From Sva-07 sp964592115 (lineage in GTDB: Bacteria > Actinomycetota > Acidimicrobiia > Acidimicrobiales > Ilumatobacteraceae): a DNA stretch of 27,174 bases. Made by a program: the position numbers and the translations under genes. Location of the stretch: contig CAZQCP010000028.1 of the NCBI GenBank assembly GCA_964592115.1, positions 1 through 27,174 of the forward strand, read 5' to 3'. The notes under the pieces are model-generated. The model did not search any database. It saw only the letters and a program-made list of their open reading frames with translations, and was not told the origin of the DNA. This document shows, piece by piece, positions 1 through 6,459 of the stretch (within the stretch, counting starts at the first letter, position 1; every line of letters begins with the position of its first letter).

Positions 1-560
1 TCGTGCACGAGGCCGTACTCGTCGACATCGAACGTCGTCGCGACGTCCCACGTCGGGTTCCCCCGCGTGTCGGTTGGCGCGGGGCCGAGCGCGTGGAGCG
101 TGTATCGGTTCGGGCCGACGCGCTCGTAGCGGCGCCTGATCGGCACGACGGCGAGCGTCTCGACGTCGATCGTCGCCACGAGGACGTCGGCGGTCTCGCC
201 GACATCGAGCGCGAGGCGCCTGATCGGGATGCTGTGGGGGAACGGCGTGCACGGCATCTCGAGGTCGGTCACCCCGTCGAGCTCGGGACGCTGGGCGCCG
301 GTGACCTCACCCCACCGACCCGCGCCGTCCGTACCGAGCCACAGGTCGGGTTGGTCGAGGTCGCGAAACAGCAGCAGCTGGCGCACCTCCCACGTCGCCG
401 AGAGGCGCAGCGCGTAGGTGATCGCCTCGCGGGTGACCTCGCCGGTCGCCGTCCAACCTTCGTTCTCCCAGCGCAACGTGAGTGTCTCGGTGTGGTCGTG
501 GTCCCACGTGCGCCAGCGCGCCGTGTAGCCGTCGGCAGGAAAGGCGGTGTGGGCTGCCAC
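1..560 (-). CDS. Putative glycolipid-binding family protein (PF06475-like), 3' end cut by window edge
   Basis: Reading the minus strand from GTG at 560 gives 186 codons that are still open at the window edge. Visible features are an N-terminal W-rich stretch (TARWRTWDHD), a ry.l...w.vR.l.l motif (YALRLSATWEVRQLLLFRDL), a D-G-x-G-x-W turn, LDGVTDLEMPCTPFPHSIPIRRL (the tPf.N.lPIRRL hallmark of the PF06475 family), then RRRYERVGPNRYTL and a final D.YGLV. This matches the family throughout; the missing end should be only a few residues (usually YP.L). The start is forced: an in-frame TAG lies four codons upstream and GTG is the only initiator after it. There is no Shine-Dalgarno sequence, but TAGCCT ends 6 nt before the GTG. 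The gene is divergent from moeA. The family name comes from a fold similarity; the true substrate is not known. Confidence 0.85.
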   Translation of the reverse strand, partial: MAAHTAFPADGYTARWRTWDHDHTETLTLRWENEGWTATGEVTREAITYALRLSATWEVRQLLLFRDLDQPDLWLGTDGAGRWGEVTGAQRPELDGVTDLEMPCTPFPHSIPIRRLALDVGETADVLVATIDVETLAVVPIRRRYERVGPNRYTLHALGPAPTDTRGNPTWDVATTFDVDEYGLVH

Positions 561-566
561 GGGCTC

Positions 567-572
567 AGGCTA
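567..572 (-). promoter_or_regulatory. -10 hexamer for leaderless transcript of the glycolipid-binding-family gene
   Basis: TAGCCT on the minus strand, 6 nt before GTG(560). This fits TAnnnT with transcription starting at or next to the start codon. The position is seen; the function is inferred from the same arrangement at eight other starts here. Confidence 0.5.
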
Positions 573-592
573 CGGGGCGGCCCTTCGACGGG

Positions 593-598
593 TACCGT
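593..598 (+). promoter_or_regulatory. -10 hexamer for the moeA operon
   Basis: TACCGT, 7 nt before ATG(606). It would start a leaderless transcript at the 9-codon ORF that precedes and overlaps moeA. Confidence 0.45.
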
Positions 599-605
599 GC
601 CCCGC

Positions 606-635
606 ATGATCGCCCGCTCGGAGCTCGGCCGATGA
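606..635 (+). CDS. 9-codon upstream ORF overlapping moeA
   Basis: ATG at 606 encodes MIARSELGR and stops at TGA 633-635. This stop overlaps the moeA ATG (632-634) in an ATGA junction. The ORF is out of frame with moeA. TACCGT ends 7 nt before its ATG, so it would be translated from the first nucleotide of a leaderless mRNA. The GGAG at 620-623, inside the ORF, sits 8 nt before the moeA ATG and could serve re-initiation. A role in translational coupling of moeA is inferred; the arrangement itself is visible. It may simply be a way of delivering ribosomes to the moeA start. Confidence 0.4.
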   Translation: MIARSELGR

Positions 636-1837
636 TCCCGTTGGAAGAAGCGCAGGAGCTCGTCTTGCGGGCGTGTCCAGCGGCGACCCCGGTGCGCGTG
701 TCGGCGCGGGAGGCCGCTGGGCTCGTGCTCGCGGAGCACGTGGTGGCCGCCGAGGAGGTGCCGCCGTTCGACAACAGCGCCGTCGACGGGTACGCCGTTC
801 GGGCCGCGGATGTGGCGACGGTGCCCGTCGAGTTGGCCGTCGTCGGCGAGATCGCCGCCGGCGCGGCTGCGGACCGCCCGCTCGGGGAGGGCGAGGCGAT
901 CCGCATCATGACGGGCGCGCCGATTCCGGCGGGCGCCGATGCCAGCGTGATGGTCGAGGACTCCGAACGCATCGGCAACGATCGCGTGCGCCTCACCGCA
1001 TCGGTCGGTGCCGGCACGTCGATCCGGCGCGCCGGCGACGACGTGCGTGTCGGTGACGTGCTCTTCGAGCGTGGCACCGTGGTCACGCCGGCGGTCGCGG
1101 GCGTGTTGGCGAGCGTCAACGTCACCGTCGTCGCGGTGTACCCACGGCCGCGTGTTGCGGTGCTGTCGACGGGCGACGAGCTCGTGGACGATGGTTCACC
1201 ACTCGCCCCTGGTCAGATCCGCGAGAGCAACAAGCGGATGCTCGCCGCCCTCCTCGCCGACGCCGGCTGTCAGGTCGTTGACCTCGGCGTCGTGCGTGAC
1301 GACGAGGCCGAGCTCGAGCGCGTGTTGCGGACAGCTGCCGGCGAGTGCGACGCGATCGTGTCGAGCGGTGGCGTGTCGATGGGCGACTACGACGTCGTCA
1401 AGGCGGTGCTCGGCCGGATCGCGGAGATGACCTGGATGCAGATCGCCATCAAGCCCGCCAAGCCGTTCGCGTTCGGCCTGCTCGACGGGGTGCCCGTGTT
1501 CGGCCTGCCCGGCAATCCGGTCAGCTCGCTCGTCAGCTTCGAGTTGCTCGCCCGCCCGGCGCTGCGCCAGATGATGGGACACGCCGACCCCGCCCGCACG
1601 CGGGTCGTCGCGGTCGCCGACGTGGCGGTCGACCGTCGACCCGACGGCAAGACGCACTTCGTGCGCGTCAACGGTGCCTTCGGCTCCGACGGCCGCTATC
1701 ACGTCCGCCCGGTGCGAGCTCAGGGCAGCCATCAACTCGCCGCGACCGCGCTTGCCGATGCGATGGCCGTGGTGCCTGACGGCGACGGCATCGCCGCCGG
1801 CGCCGACGTCGAGGTGCTTCTCCTCCACGGCTCGTAG
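632..1837 (+). CDS. moeA: Molybdopterin molybdotransferase MoeA (gephyrin-like)
   Basis: A 401-residue protein of normal MoeA length. MoeA inserts molybdate into adenylylated molybdopterin, the last step of molybdenum-cofactor synthesis in the cytoplasm. MoeA_N is recognised by NSAVDGYAVRAAD (from residue 48), MTGAPIPAGADA and the IRRAGDDVRVGD turn. The central MoCF domain holds LSTGDELV, GQIRESN and SSGGVSMGDYDVVK (from about 244). KPAKPFAFG and GLPGNPVSS (from about 291) lead into the C-terminal domain. ATG(632) is chosen because the family's MIPLEEAQ.. start follows, GGAG lies 8 nt upstream, and the in-frame extension further 5' is not MoeA-like. The stop lies 10 nt before moaA. A SepX/GlpR-like gene lies 2.7 kb downstream, so this MoeA could also act as the divisome partner known as Glp in corynebacteria; that role is inference. 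Confidence 0.96.
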   Translation: MIPLEEAQELVLRACPAATPVRVSAREAAGLVLAEHVVAAEEVPPFDNSAVDGYAVRAADVATVPVELAVVGEIAAGAAADRPLGEGEAIRIMTGAPIPAGADASVMVEDSERIGNDRVRLTASVGAGTSIRRAGDDVRVGDVLFERGTVVTPAVAGVLASVNVTVVAVYPRPRVAVLSTGDELVDDGSPLAPGQIRESNKRMLAALLADAGCQVVDLGVVRDDEAELERVLRTAAGECDAIVSSGGVSMGDYDVVKAVLGRIAEMTWMQIAIKPAKPFAFGLLDGVPVFGLPGNPVSSLVSFELLARPALRQMMGHADPARTRVVAVADVAVDRRPDGKTHFVRVNGAFGSDGRYHVRPVRAQGSHQLAATALADAMAVVPDGDGIAAGADVEVLLLHGS

Positions 1838-1840
1838 GCT
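1835..1840 (+). promoter_or_regulatory. -10 hexamer overlapping the moeA stop, possible internal promoter for moaA
   Basis: TAGGCT begins with the moeA TAG stop and ends 7 nt before the moaA ATG(1848). It is placed as at the other leaderless starts. It may be coincidental because the gene is probably also read from moeA. Confidence 0.35.
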
Positions 1841-1847
1841 GGAGCGC

Positions 1848-2885
1848 ATGTCCCGGGGAGCCGACGTGCGCAGGGGTGGCGAGGTCGAGTGGCCGCTCGT
1901 CGATCCGTTCGGCCGCGTCATCGAGGACCTGCGAATCTCGATCACCGATCGCTGCAACTTCCGGTGCACGTACTGCATGCCCGAAGAGGGGATGACCTGG
2001 CTGCCGCGCGACCAGGTGATGTCGTTCGAAGAGATCACCCGCCTCGCCGACGTCTTCGTGCGCCGCCACGGGGTGCGCGGCATCCGTCTCACCGGGGGCG
2101 AGCCGACCGTGCGCGCCCACCTCCCGCGACTCGTCGCCATGCTCGCCGAGGTGCGCGGCCCCGATGGACCCGCCGACCTGGCCATGACCACGAACGGGGC
2201 CACGATGCGCCACCTCGCGCGGCCGCTGCGCGAGGCCGGGCTGCGACGCGTCAACATCAGTCTCGACACGCTCGACCGCACACGTTTCGCCGAGATGACG
2301 CGTCGCGACGAGCTCGACAACGTGCTCGACGGCATCGCCGCGTCGCAAGAGGCGGGGTTCGATCCCGTGAAGATCAACGCCGTGATCGAGCGTGGCGTCA
2401 ACGACGACGAGATCGTCGTGCTCGCCGAGTTCGGTCGCGACCGCGGCATCGAGGTGCGGTTCATCGAGTTCATGCCGCTCGACGCCGACGGCCACTGGGT
2501 CAACGATCAGGTGGTCGGCCAGGACGAGATCGTCGAGCGACTGGCCGCCGTCCATCCGCTCGAGCAACTGCCGGCCCGTGGCGCCGCGCCGGCCGACCGC
2601 TTCCGCTATCTCGACGGTCGTGGCACGGTCGGCGTGATCCCGACGGTGACGAAGCCGTTCTGCGGCGACTGCGATCGGGTGCGCCTCACCGCCGAGGGCC
2701 AGTTCCGCACATGCCTGTTCGCCACCCGCGAGTTCGACCTGCTCGCCGCGCTGCGTGCCGGCGAGACCGACGACGAGATCTCCGCCCGCATCGACGCGGC
2801 GGTGGCCACGAAGTGGGCCGGGCACCGGATCAACCAGGTCAACTTCGTCCGTCCGGCCAAGACGATGAGCCAGATCGGCGGCTGA
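1848..2885 (+). CDS. moaA: GTP 3',8-cyclase MoaA (radical SAM)
   Basis: 345 residues. MoaA carries out the radical-SAM rearrangement of GTP that starts molybdenum-cofactor synthesis; MoaC completes the step to cyclic pyranopterin monophosphate. The N-terminal cluster motif CNFRCTYCMP has cysteines at 36, 40 and 43. LTGGEPTVR follows, then TTNGATM and NISLDTLD. The second cluster has cysteines at about 272, 275 (FCGDCDRVR) and 289 (RTCLFA). The protein ends in Gly-Gly, the conserved tail needed for MoaA activity. The start is the ATG 10 nt after moeA, just ahead of DPFGRVIEDLRISITDRCNF. It forms an operon with moeA; the next gene faces it, across a palindrome at 2903-2953. Confidence 0.97.
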   Translation: MSRGADVRRGGEVEWPLVDPFGRVIEDLRISITDRCNFRCTYCMPEEGMTWLPRDQVMSFEEITRLADVFVRRHGVRGIRLTGGEPTVRAHLPRLVAMLAEVRGPDGPADLAMTTNGATMRHLARPLREAGLRRVNISLDTLDRTRFAEMTRRDELDNVLDGIAASQEAGFDPVKINAVIERGVNDDEIVVLAEFGRDRGIEVRFIEFMPLDADGHWVNDQVVGQDEIVERLAAVHPLEQLPARGAAPADRFRYLDGRGTVGVIPTVTKPFCGDCDRVRLTAEGQFRTCLFATREFDLLAALRAGETDDEISARIDAAVATKWAGHRINQVNFVRPAKTMSQIGG

Positions 2886-2902
2886 ATCGCGGCCGCCGCC
2901 GC

Positions 2903-2953
2903 CGATCTCGGTCGCGATCGTCCCCGATACCGGGAACAGTTCGACCGAGATCG
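2903..2953. terminator. 51-bp palindrome A1 between convergent moaA and isomerase-family gene
   Basis: CGATCTCGGTCG (2903-2914) is matched by CGACCGAGATCG (2942-2953), a perfect 12-bp stem, with a partly self-complementary middle. It fills most of the 72-bp gap between two convergent stop codons, so a two-way terminator is likely. No T-run follows on either strand. The reverse complement is 39/51 identical to the palindrome at 6380-6430. Confidence 0.6.
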
Positions 2954-2957
2954 CTGG

Positions 2958-3746
2958 TCACAGGTCGCTGTAGGCCTGGAATCGGGCGGCGACGTCGGCG
3001 TCACCGATCACCTCGACCGGGCCAGCGGCGCGGCGCCAGCACCACATGAACAGGTCGTGGGAGCGGCCGCGGACGGCGGCGTCGCCCTTGGCGTGCTCGC
3101 GGGTGAACGTGGCCCACCCATCTTGGAGTGAGGTGACGAGCCACTCGCCGACGGCCGCCGAACGGTCGTCGGTCCCTTCTGCCACGTGGTCGTCGAGATC
3201 GGTGCAGTGCAGGTGCACCGTGCCGCCGACCGGCTCCGCGCCGTCGAGGGGTTCGCCGGCGTGCCAGCGCAAGAACTCGTCGATGCCGTCGGCGGCGACC
3301 GCTGCCGGCACCTCGTACGGAATGCCGACGGCGCTCGCCGCGTCCCACCGGTGCACCGTGGTCTCGTGCACCATTCGGCGCTGCACCCAGACGGTGTCCT
3401 GCAACCCGGCCCAGGTGAAGACCGGCTGGTCGTCGGGGGTCTCGGCGAGCACGGCGACGAGTGCCGTGTGTGCAGCGGTCACCCAGTCGACGAGTTGATC
3501 GTCGGCCGGGCGCGACGGACGGGGGACGGCGCGGTACTCCTCGATCGTGGTGCAGCCCTGCGACACCACGGTGGCGAAGTGGTTCCAGACGCTGCCGACG
3601 TGCCAGACCAAGTCGCCGAGGTCCCACTCGGGGCAGGTCGGCACCGGCGTGGCGAACCCGTGGTCGATGACGATCTCGATCAGTTGTGTCCCGTCGTAGC
3701 GCACGTGTTCGAGCGGGTCGAAGGGGAGCAGATCACCGTCGGGCAT
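2958..3746 (-). CDS. Mycothiol-dependent maleylpyruvate isomerase family protein
   Basis: 262 residues with an MDMPI_N-type DinB fold followed by a C-terminal domain (PF11716 plus PF07398 type). The opening TCPEWDLGDLVWHVG carries His49, and HETTVHRWDA gives Glu128 and His132. These match the His..Glu-x3-His metal ligands of the characterised Corynebacterium enzyme. The fold uses mycothiol as thiol cofactor, which points to an actinobacterium. Many paralogues of the family have no known substrate, and there are no gentisate-pathway genes nearby, so true maleylpyruvate isomerase activity is not implied. ATG(3746) is supported by TAGCTT ending 6 nt upstream. The gene interrupts the molybdenum-cofactor set on the opposite strand. 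Confidence 0.9.
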   Translation of the reverse strand: MPDGDLLPFDPLEHVRYDGTQLIEIVIDHGFATPVPTCPEWDLGDLVWHVGSVWNHFATVVSQGCTTIEEYRAVPRPSRPADDQLVDWVTAAHTALVAVLAETPDDQPVFTWAGLQDTVWVQRRMVHETTVHRWDAASAVGIPYEVPAAVAADGIDEFLRWHAGEPLDGAEPVGGTVHLHCTDLDDHVAEGTDDRSAAVGEWLVTSLQDGWATFTREHAKGDAAVRGRSHDLFMWCWRRAAGPVEVIGDADVAARFQAYSDL

Positions 3747-3752
3747 GGCGCG

Positions 3753-3758
3753 AAGCTA
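3753..3758 (-). promoter_or_regulatory. -10 hexamer for leaderless transcript of the isomerase-family gene
   Basis: TAGCTT on the minus strand with a 6-nt spacer to ATG(3746). There is no Shine-Dalgarno sequence in the spacer. Confidence 0.5.
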
Positions 3759-3836
3759 CCGCCGATCCGACCGAGCATGAGACGGCCGCTCCCGCTGTCG
3801 CGACCACACCGGCTACGTCTCGACGGGTCGCCCGGC

Positions 3837-3842
3837 TAACGT
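3837..3842 (+). promoter_or_regulatory. -10 hexamer for leaderless moaC transcript
   Basis: TAACGT with an 8-nt spacer to TTG(3851). It helps decide the start, since no ATG or GTG lies in frame at a sensible position. Confidence 0.45.
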
Positions 3843-3850
3843 GCGGGTCC

Positions 3851-4375
3851 TTGAGCGACCTGTCTTTCACCCACCTCGATCCGCTCGGTCGGGCCCGCAT
3901 GGTCGACGTGACGCCCAAGGAGCCGACGCATCGTCGCGCCGTCGCCCGCTGCAAGGTCTTCATGAAGCCCGAGACCACGGCGGCGATCGCCAACCGCGAG
4001 GTGAAGAAGGGCGACGTGCTCTCGGTCGCCCGTGTCGCCGGCATCCAGGCAGCGAAGCGCACCGCCGACATGATCCCGCTGTGCCATCCGCTGCTGGTCG
4101 GTGCGGTGTCGATCAACTTCGAGATCGGCGATGACTTCATCGCCATCGAGGCGCACGTCGACACGGTCGATCGCACCGGCGTCGAGATGGAGGCGCTGCA
4201 CGCCTGCAGCACCGCCGCGCTCACGGTCTACGACATGTGCAAGTCGGCCGATCGGGCGATGGTGATCGGCGAGCTGGCGCTGTGGGAGAAGACGGGCGGA
4301 CGATCGGGCGTCTACCGGCGACTCGACGCTGCCGACTCCGACGTCCCCGCCAGCGGCCAAGGGGACACCGCATGA
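3851..4375 (+). CDS. moaC: Cyclic pyranopterin monophosphate synthase MoaC
   Basis: 174 residues. MoaC works with MoaA to make cyclic pyranopterin monophosphate. The family sequence is clear: F-THLDPLGRARMVDVTPKEPTHRRAVA, KKGDVLSVARVAGIQAAKRTADMIPLCHPL (active-site lysine region) and GVEMEALHACSTAALTVYDMCKSADRAM. TTG(3851) is preferred. The family's conserved S.L.FTH(V/L)D block begins right after it, the frame has no nearby ATG or GTG upstream, and the first internal ATG (3899) would remove that block. TAACGT lies 8 nt upstream. About 15 residues after SGVYRRLD extend past the usual C-terminus. The TGA overlaps ATG(4372) of a possible 55-codon ORF. Confidence 0.95.
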   Translation: MSDLSFTHLDPLGRARMVDVTPKEPTHRRAVARCKVFMKPETTAAIANREVKKGDVLSVARVAGIQAAKRTADMIPLCHPLLVGAVSINFEIGDDFIAIEAHVDTVDRTGVEMEALHACSTAALTVYDMCKSADRAMVIGELALWEKTGGRSGVYRRLDAADSDVPASGQGDTA

Positions 4376-4539
4376 TCGACCTCGACGATGGGCGCGATGT
4401 GCGCGACGTGACCGAGGTCGCTACGGTGATTGCACCGTTCGTCACAAACGTCGTAGAATCGTCATACTCTCAGCACGTCACTGTTCCCGACAGGATCACA
4501 TCGATCACATCGATCACCCGGCACGAACAGCACCTCTGA
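4372..4539 (+). CDS. Possible 55-residue ORF overlapping moaC; doubtful
   Basis: ATG(4372) overlaps the moaC stop as ATGA and the frame runs 55 codons (MIDLDDGRDVRDVTEVATVI...RHEQHL). The first 20 codons have G-first, G/C-third composition like real genes. The second half is AT-richer, contains a 9-bp direct repeat, and overlaps a promoter-like site for the next gene. I recognise no family. It may be a small translated ORF, a decayed gene end, or chance. Confidence 0.25.
   Translation: MIDLDDGRDVRDVTEVATVIAPFVTNVVESSYSQHVTVPDRITSITSITRHEQHL
4430..4459 (+). promoter_or_regulatory. Possible sigma-70-type promoter ahead of the SepX/GlpR-like gene
   Basis: TTGCAC (4430-4435), an 18-bp spacer and TAGAAT (4454-4459), in the most AT-rich part of the 188-bp gap before the ATG at 4564. 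Unlike most starts in this window, this would leave a leader of about 100 nt. Confidence 0.35.
4493..4518 (+). repeat. 9-bp direct repeat GATCACATC in the SepX/GlpR-like gene leader
   Basis: GATCACATC occurs twice head to tail and is followed by GATCACCCG. It sits downstream of the promoter-like site. It could be an operator or leader structure; nothing in the sequence says which. Confidence 0.5.
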
Positions 4540-4563
4540 ATCGAAACCTGAGCACCGATACGC

Positions 4564-5223
4564 ATGGCACAACTCGTCTTACTCGTCGTCGCCGCGGCCT
4601 GGGCCGCAGTCCTCATCCCGCCGATGCTGCGATCACGAGTCGAGAACCGGCCGAACTCCTCGGTCACCGACTTCCGCCGTCAACTCAACACGCTGCAGTC
4701 GACCGCCACGCCGCCGCGCGGCTCGATGCGCGCCTTCGGTCGGCCGTTGGTGCAGTCTCCGCTCCAGCGTCCAGCGGCAGCGGGCCGACCCGGCCACGCC
4801 CATCACCGCCAGGCCGCGCTGCACGGCGGCGCCACCGCGACCCGCCCGCGGCACGCGGCGCGCCCGGCTGATGTCCGCGCCGCCGGCGCCAATGGTTACC
4901 GGGTACATGGCGATCCGTCGGGCGGCTACGAGCGCCCGCACCGCCAGACCCACATGGAGCGCGGTCACGCCGACCAGCGTCGATCTGCTCCCCGCACCCA
5001 CGACCCGCGCGCCGACGTGCGCCGTCGGCGCATGAACGTGCTCTTCTTGTTGCTGGTGAGCACGGCATGCACGCTGTTCCTCGCCGCCACCACGTCGTCG
5101 ACGGTGCTGCTGTACCTGTTCGCGCTGTCGTTCCTGGCGCTGTGCGGGTACGTCTACCTGCTTGCCCAGCTCCGCCAGCGCGAGTCCACCGGCTGGCGCG
5201 ACGGCTGGCTCGAGCAGTACTGA
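4564..5223 (+). CDS. SepX/GlpR-like divisome membrane protein
   Basis: 219 residues. One membrane helix lies at the extreme N-terminus (about 3-21, VLLVVAAAWAAVLIPPMLRS), followed by SSVTDFRRQLNTLQ. A low-complexity Arg/Pro/Ala/His-rich linker runs from about 50 to 155, and a pair of helices from about 159-176 and 180-201 is preceded by RRRR. This layout, with the W-A-x-x-L-x-P-x-x-L-R-S segment, is that of actinobacterial SepX (Streptomyces) and GlpR (corynebacteria), the membrane receptor for a gephyrin-like MoeA in cell division. A moeA gene lies 2.7 kb upstream, recalling M. tuberculosis moeA1-rimJ-Rv0996. Architecture and context are seen; the function is inferred by family. There is no obvious Shine-Dalgarno sequence. 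A GC hairpin at 5249-5264 follows. Confidence 0.72.
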   Translation: MAQLVLLVVAAAWAAVLIPPMLRSRVENRPNSSVTDFRRQLNTLQSTATPPRGSMRAFGRPLVQSPLQRPAAAGRPGHAHHRQAALHGGATATRPRHAARPADVRAAGANGYRVHGDPSGGYERPHRQTHMERGHADQRRSAPRTHDPRADVRRRRMNVLFLLLVSTACTLFLAATTSSTVLLYLFALSFLALCGYVYLLAQLRQRESTGWRDGWLEQY

Positions 5224-5248
5224 TCACACCGCTTTCGCGCTGAGCGGT

Positions 5249-5264
5249 GCGGCCGGTCGGCCGC
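5249..5264 (+). terminator. Short GC hairpin after the SepX/GlpR-like gene
   Basis: GCGGCC-GGTC-GGCCGC, a 6-bp perfect stem with a 4-nt loop, 25 nt after the stop and directly before the likely tRNA -10 box. There is no T-run. Confidence 0.4.
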
Positions 5265-5270
5265 TACACT
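5265..5270 (+). promoter_or_regulatory. Probable -10 box of the tRNA-Ala gene
   Basis: TACACT ends 13 nt before the mature tRNA 5' end, leaving about 6-7 nt of 5' leader. No good -35 is visible. Confidence 0.4.
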
Positions 5271-5283
5271 CCAGCGTGCTTTC

Positions 5284-5356
5284 GGGGCTATAGCTCAGTT
5301 GGTAGAGCGCGTCGTTCGCAATGACGAGGTCAAGGGTTCGATTCCCTTTAGCTCCA
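5284..5356 (+). tRNA. tRNA-Ala, anticodon CGC
   Basis: A 73-nt cloverleaf. The acceptor stem is GGGGCTA/TAGCTCC, which includes the G3-U70 wobble pair that marks alanine tRNAs. The D arm is GCTCAGTTGGTAGAGC, and the anticodon stem CGTCG/TGACG has loop TTCGCAA (anticodon 5317-5319 = CGC). The T arm is AAGGG-TTCGATT-CCCTT and the discriminator base is A. CCA is not encoded. It reads the GCG codon, which is very frequent in these genes. A palindromic mobile-element-like repeat starts 31 bp downstream. Confidence 0.96.
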
Positions 5357-5387
5357 CTCCCGAGGTTCAAGGGCATTCCGGCGGGGA

Positions 5388-5485
5388 TTGCATCCGGGGT
5401 CAGACACCACATGCAACCGCGCGCCATCGCCAGGCCGGCCAACATGATGTGTGCCGTTGCATGTGGTGTCTGACCCCGGATGCAA
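5388..5485. repeat. Element C-1: 98-bp MITE-like unit with 29-bp terminal inverted repeats
   Basis: Left end 5388-5416 begins TTGCATCCGGGGTCAGAC. Right end 5457-5485 is its exact reverse complement over all 29 bp. The 40-bp interior is alignable, in reverse orientation, with the interior of the copy at 19939-20034. The ends contain a variant of the palindrome GGGGTCAGACCCC (here GGGGTCAGACACC). It encodes no protein. It lies between tRNA-Ala and the methyltransferase gene. Confidence 0.9.
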
Positions 5486-5573
5486 TCGGTGTCACGCGGG
5501 TGCCAGGCACCGCGGTGATACCTCCGGCCTGGTCGCGCAACATGTGCTGCCCGCGTGGCTCGGATTCGTCGCT

Positions 5574-5579
5574 TACGGT
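5574..5579 (+). promoter_or_regulatory. -10 hexamer for leaderless methyltransferase transcript
   Basis: TACGGT with a 7-nt spacer to ATG(5587); no Shine-Dalgarno sequence is present. Confidence 0.45.
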
Positions 5580-5586
5580 GGCCATC

Positions 5587-6372
5587 ATGTCCGAGCCCGA
5601 TCTCCCCAAGCACGTCGCCGAGAACCGGCGCTACTGGGACGCCATGGCCGACGAGTGGGTCACCGCGGGCGAGCGATCGTGGGGCCAGGCGGACCCGACG
5701 TGGGGCATCTGGGGCGTCCCCAACGCCGTCGTGCCGCTACTCGCCGACGACCTGACCGGTCTCGACGCGATCGAGCTCGGTTGCGGCACCGGGTACGTGT
5801 CGGCGTGGATGCATCGTCGTCGGGCGCGCGTCGTCGCCATCGACAACTCGGAGCGACAACTCGCCACCGCCGAGCGACTCGCCGCCGAACACGGCCTCGA
5901 CAACATCGAGTGGATCCACGGCAGCGCCGAGGCGGTGCCGCGGCGCAGCGGATCGTTCGACTTCGCGATCAGCGAGTACGGCGCGGCGATCTGGTGCGAC
6001 CCGCACGTGTGGATTCGAGAAGCGCATCGATTGCTGCGGCCCGGCGGCACGCTGGCGTTCCTCGGACACCATCCGCTGGCGATGGTCTGCTCGCCACTCG
6101 ACGGCTCCGGGCCGATCGGTACGACGCTCGAACACGACTGGTTCGGCCTCGACCGTCTGGATTGGACAGATGCCGCCGACGATCCCGGCGGCATCGAGTT
6201 CAACCTGACGCCGGCGGCATGGATGCGACTGTTCCGCGAGGTCGGCTTCGACATCGTCGACCACATCGAGGTGCGGGCTCCCGAGGACGCGACGGACACG
6301 AGGTTCTTCGTCACCGCCGAGTGGGCGCGCCGGTTTCCGTCCGAACAGGCCTGGATCTTGACGAAACGTTGA
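5587..6372 (+). CDS. Class I SAM-dependent methyltransferase, substrate unknown
   Basis: 261 residues with a Methyltransf_11-type Rossmann fold. Motif I AIELGCGTGY is at residues 61-70. An acidic end of strand 2 (VVAIDNSERQL) and a motif around EAVPRRSGSFDFAISEYGA follow, then RLLRPGGTLAFLGH. The N-terminal HVAENRRYWDAMADEWV is the lid helix common in small-molecule methyltransferases of actinobacteria. ATG(5587) is chosen because the in-frame region upstream is the palindromic element, and TACGGT lies 7 nt before. Neighbours do not reveal the substrate: a tRNA gene lies upstream and a facing aminopeptidase gene downstream. Confidence 0.9.
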   Translation: MSEPDLPKHVAENRRYWDAMADEWVTAGERSWGQADPTWGIWGVPNAVVPLLADDLTGLDAIELGCGTGYVSAWMHRRRARVVAIDNSERQLATAERLAAEHGLDNIEWIHGSAEAVPRRSGSFDFAISEYGAAIWCDPHVWIREAHRLLRPGGTLAFLGHHPLAMVCSPLDGSGPIGTTLEHDWFGLDRLDWTDAADDPGGIEFNLTPAAWMRLFREVGFDIVDHIEVRAPEDATDTRFFVTAEWARRFPSEQAWILTKR

Positions 6373-6379
6373 CGCCCGC

Positions 6380-6430
6380 CGATTTCGGTCGAATCCCTGC
6401 CGGAATCTGGGACGAATCAGACCGAGATCG
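6380..6430. terminator. 51-bp palindrome A2 between convergent methyltransferase and aminopeptidase genes
   Basis: CGATTTCGGTC (6380-6390) pairs with GACCGAGATCG (6420-6430), with one G-T pair. The middle part, TGCCGGAATC-TGGGACGAATC, is shared with the 45-bp palindromes at 11947 and 12760. It has the same length as A1 (2903-2953) and lies in the opposite orientation. It fills the 87-bp convergent gap and is a likely two-way terminator without T-run. Confidence 0.6.
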
Positions 6431-6459
6431 TCCGCGACGGCGCGAGGGCGTCAGGGATG

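Noticed and set aside
482..631. Longer N-terminus for MoeA
   Set aside because: The extra 50 residues are Arg/Cys/Gly-rich, not MoeA-like, and overlap the glycolipid-binding-family gene. Family similarity begins at MIPLEEAQ.
3..635. Long plus-strand open frame across 3-635
   Set aside because: The minus strand over 1-560 gives a clear PF06475-type protein; the plus frame is an Arg/Val-rich antisense shadow caused by high GC.
2958..3746. Gentisate-pathway maleylpyruvate isomerase
   Set aside because: The metal ligands fit the family, but no ring-cleavage or fumarylpyruvate genes are nearby and the family has many paralogues of unknown role.
5284..5485. Integrated element with tRNA-Ala as attachment site
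   Set aside because: No integrase and no repeated tRNA 3' end is visible; the palindromic unit nearby has two other copies not next to tRNA genes.
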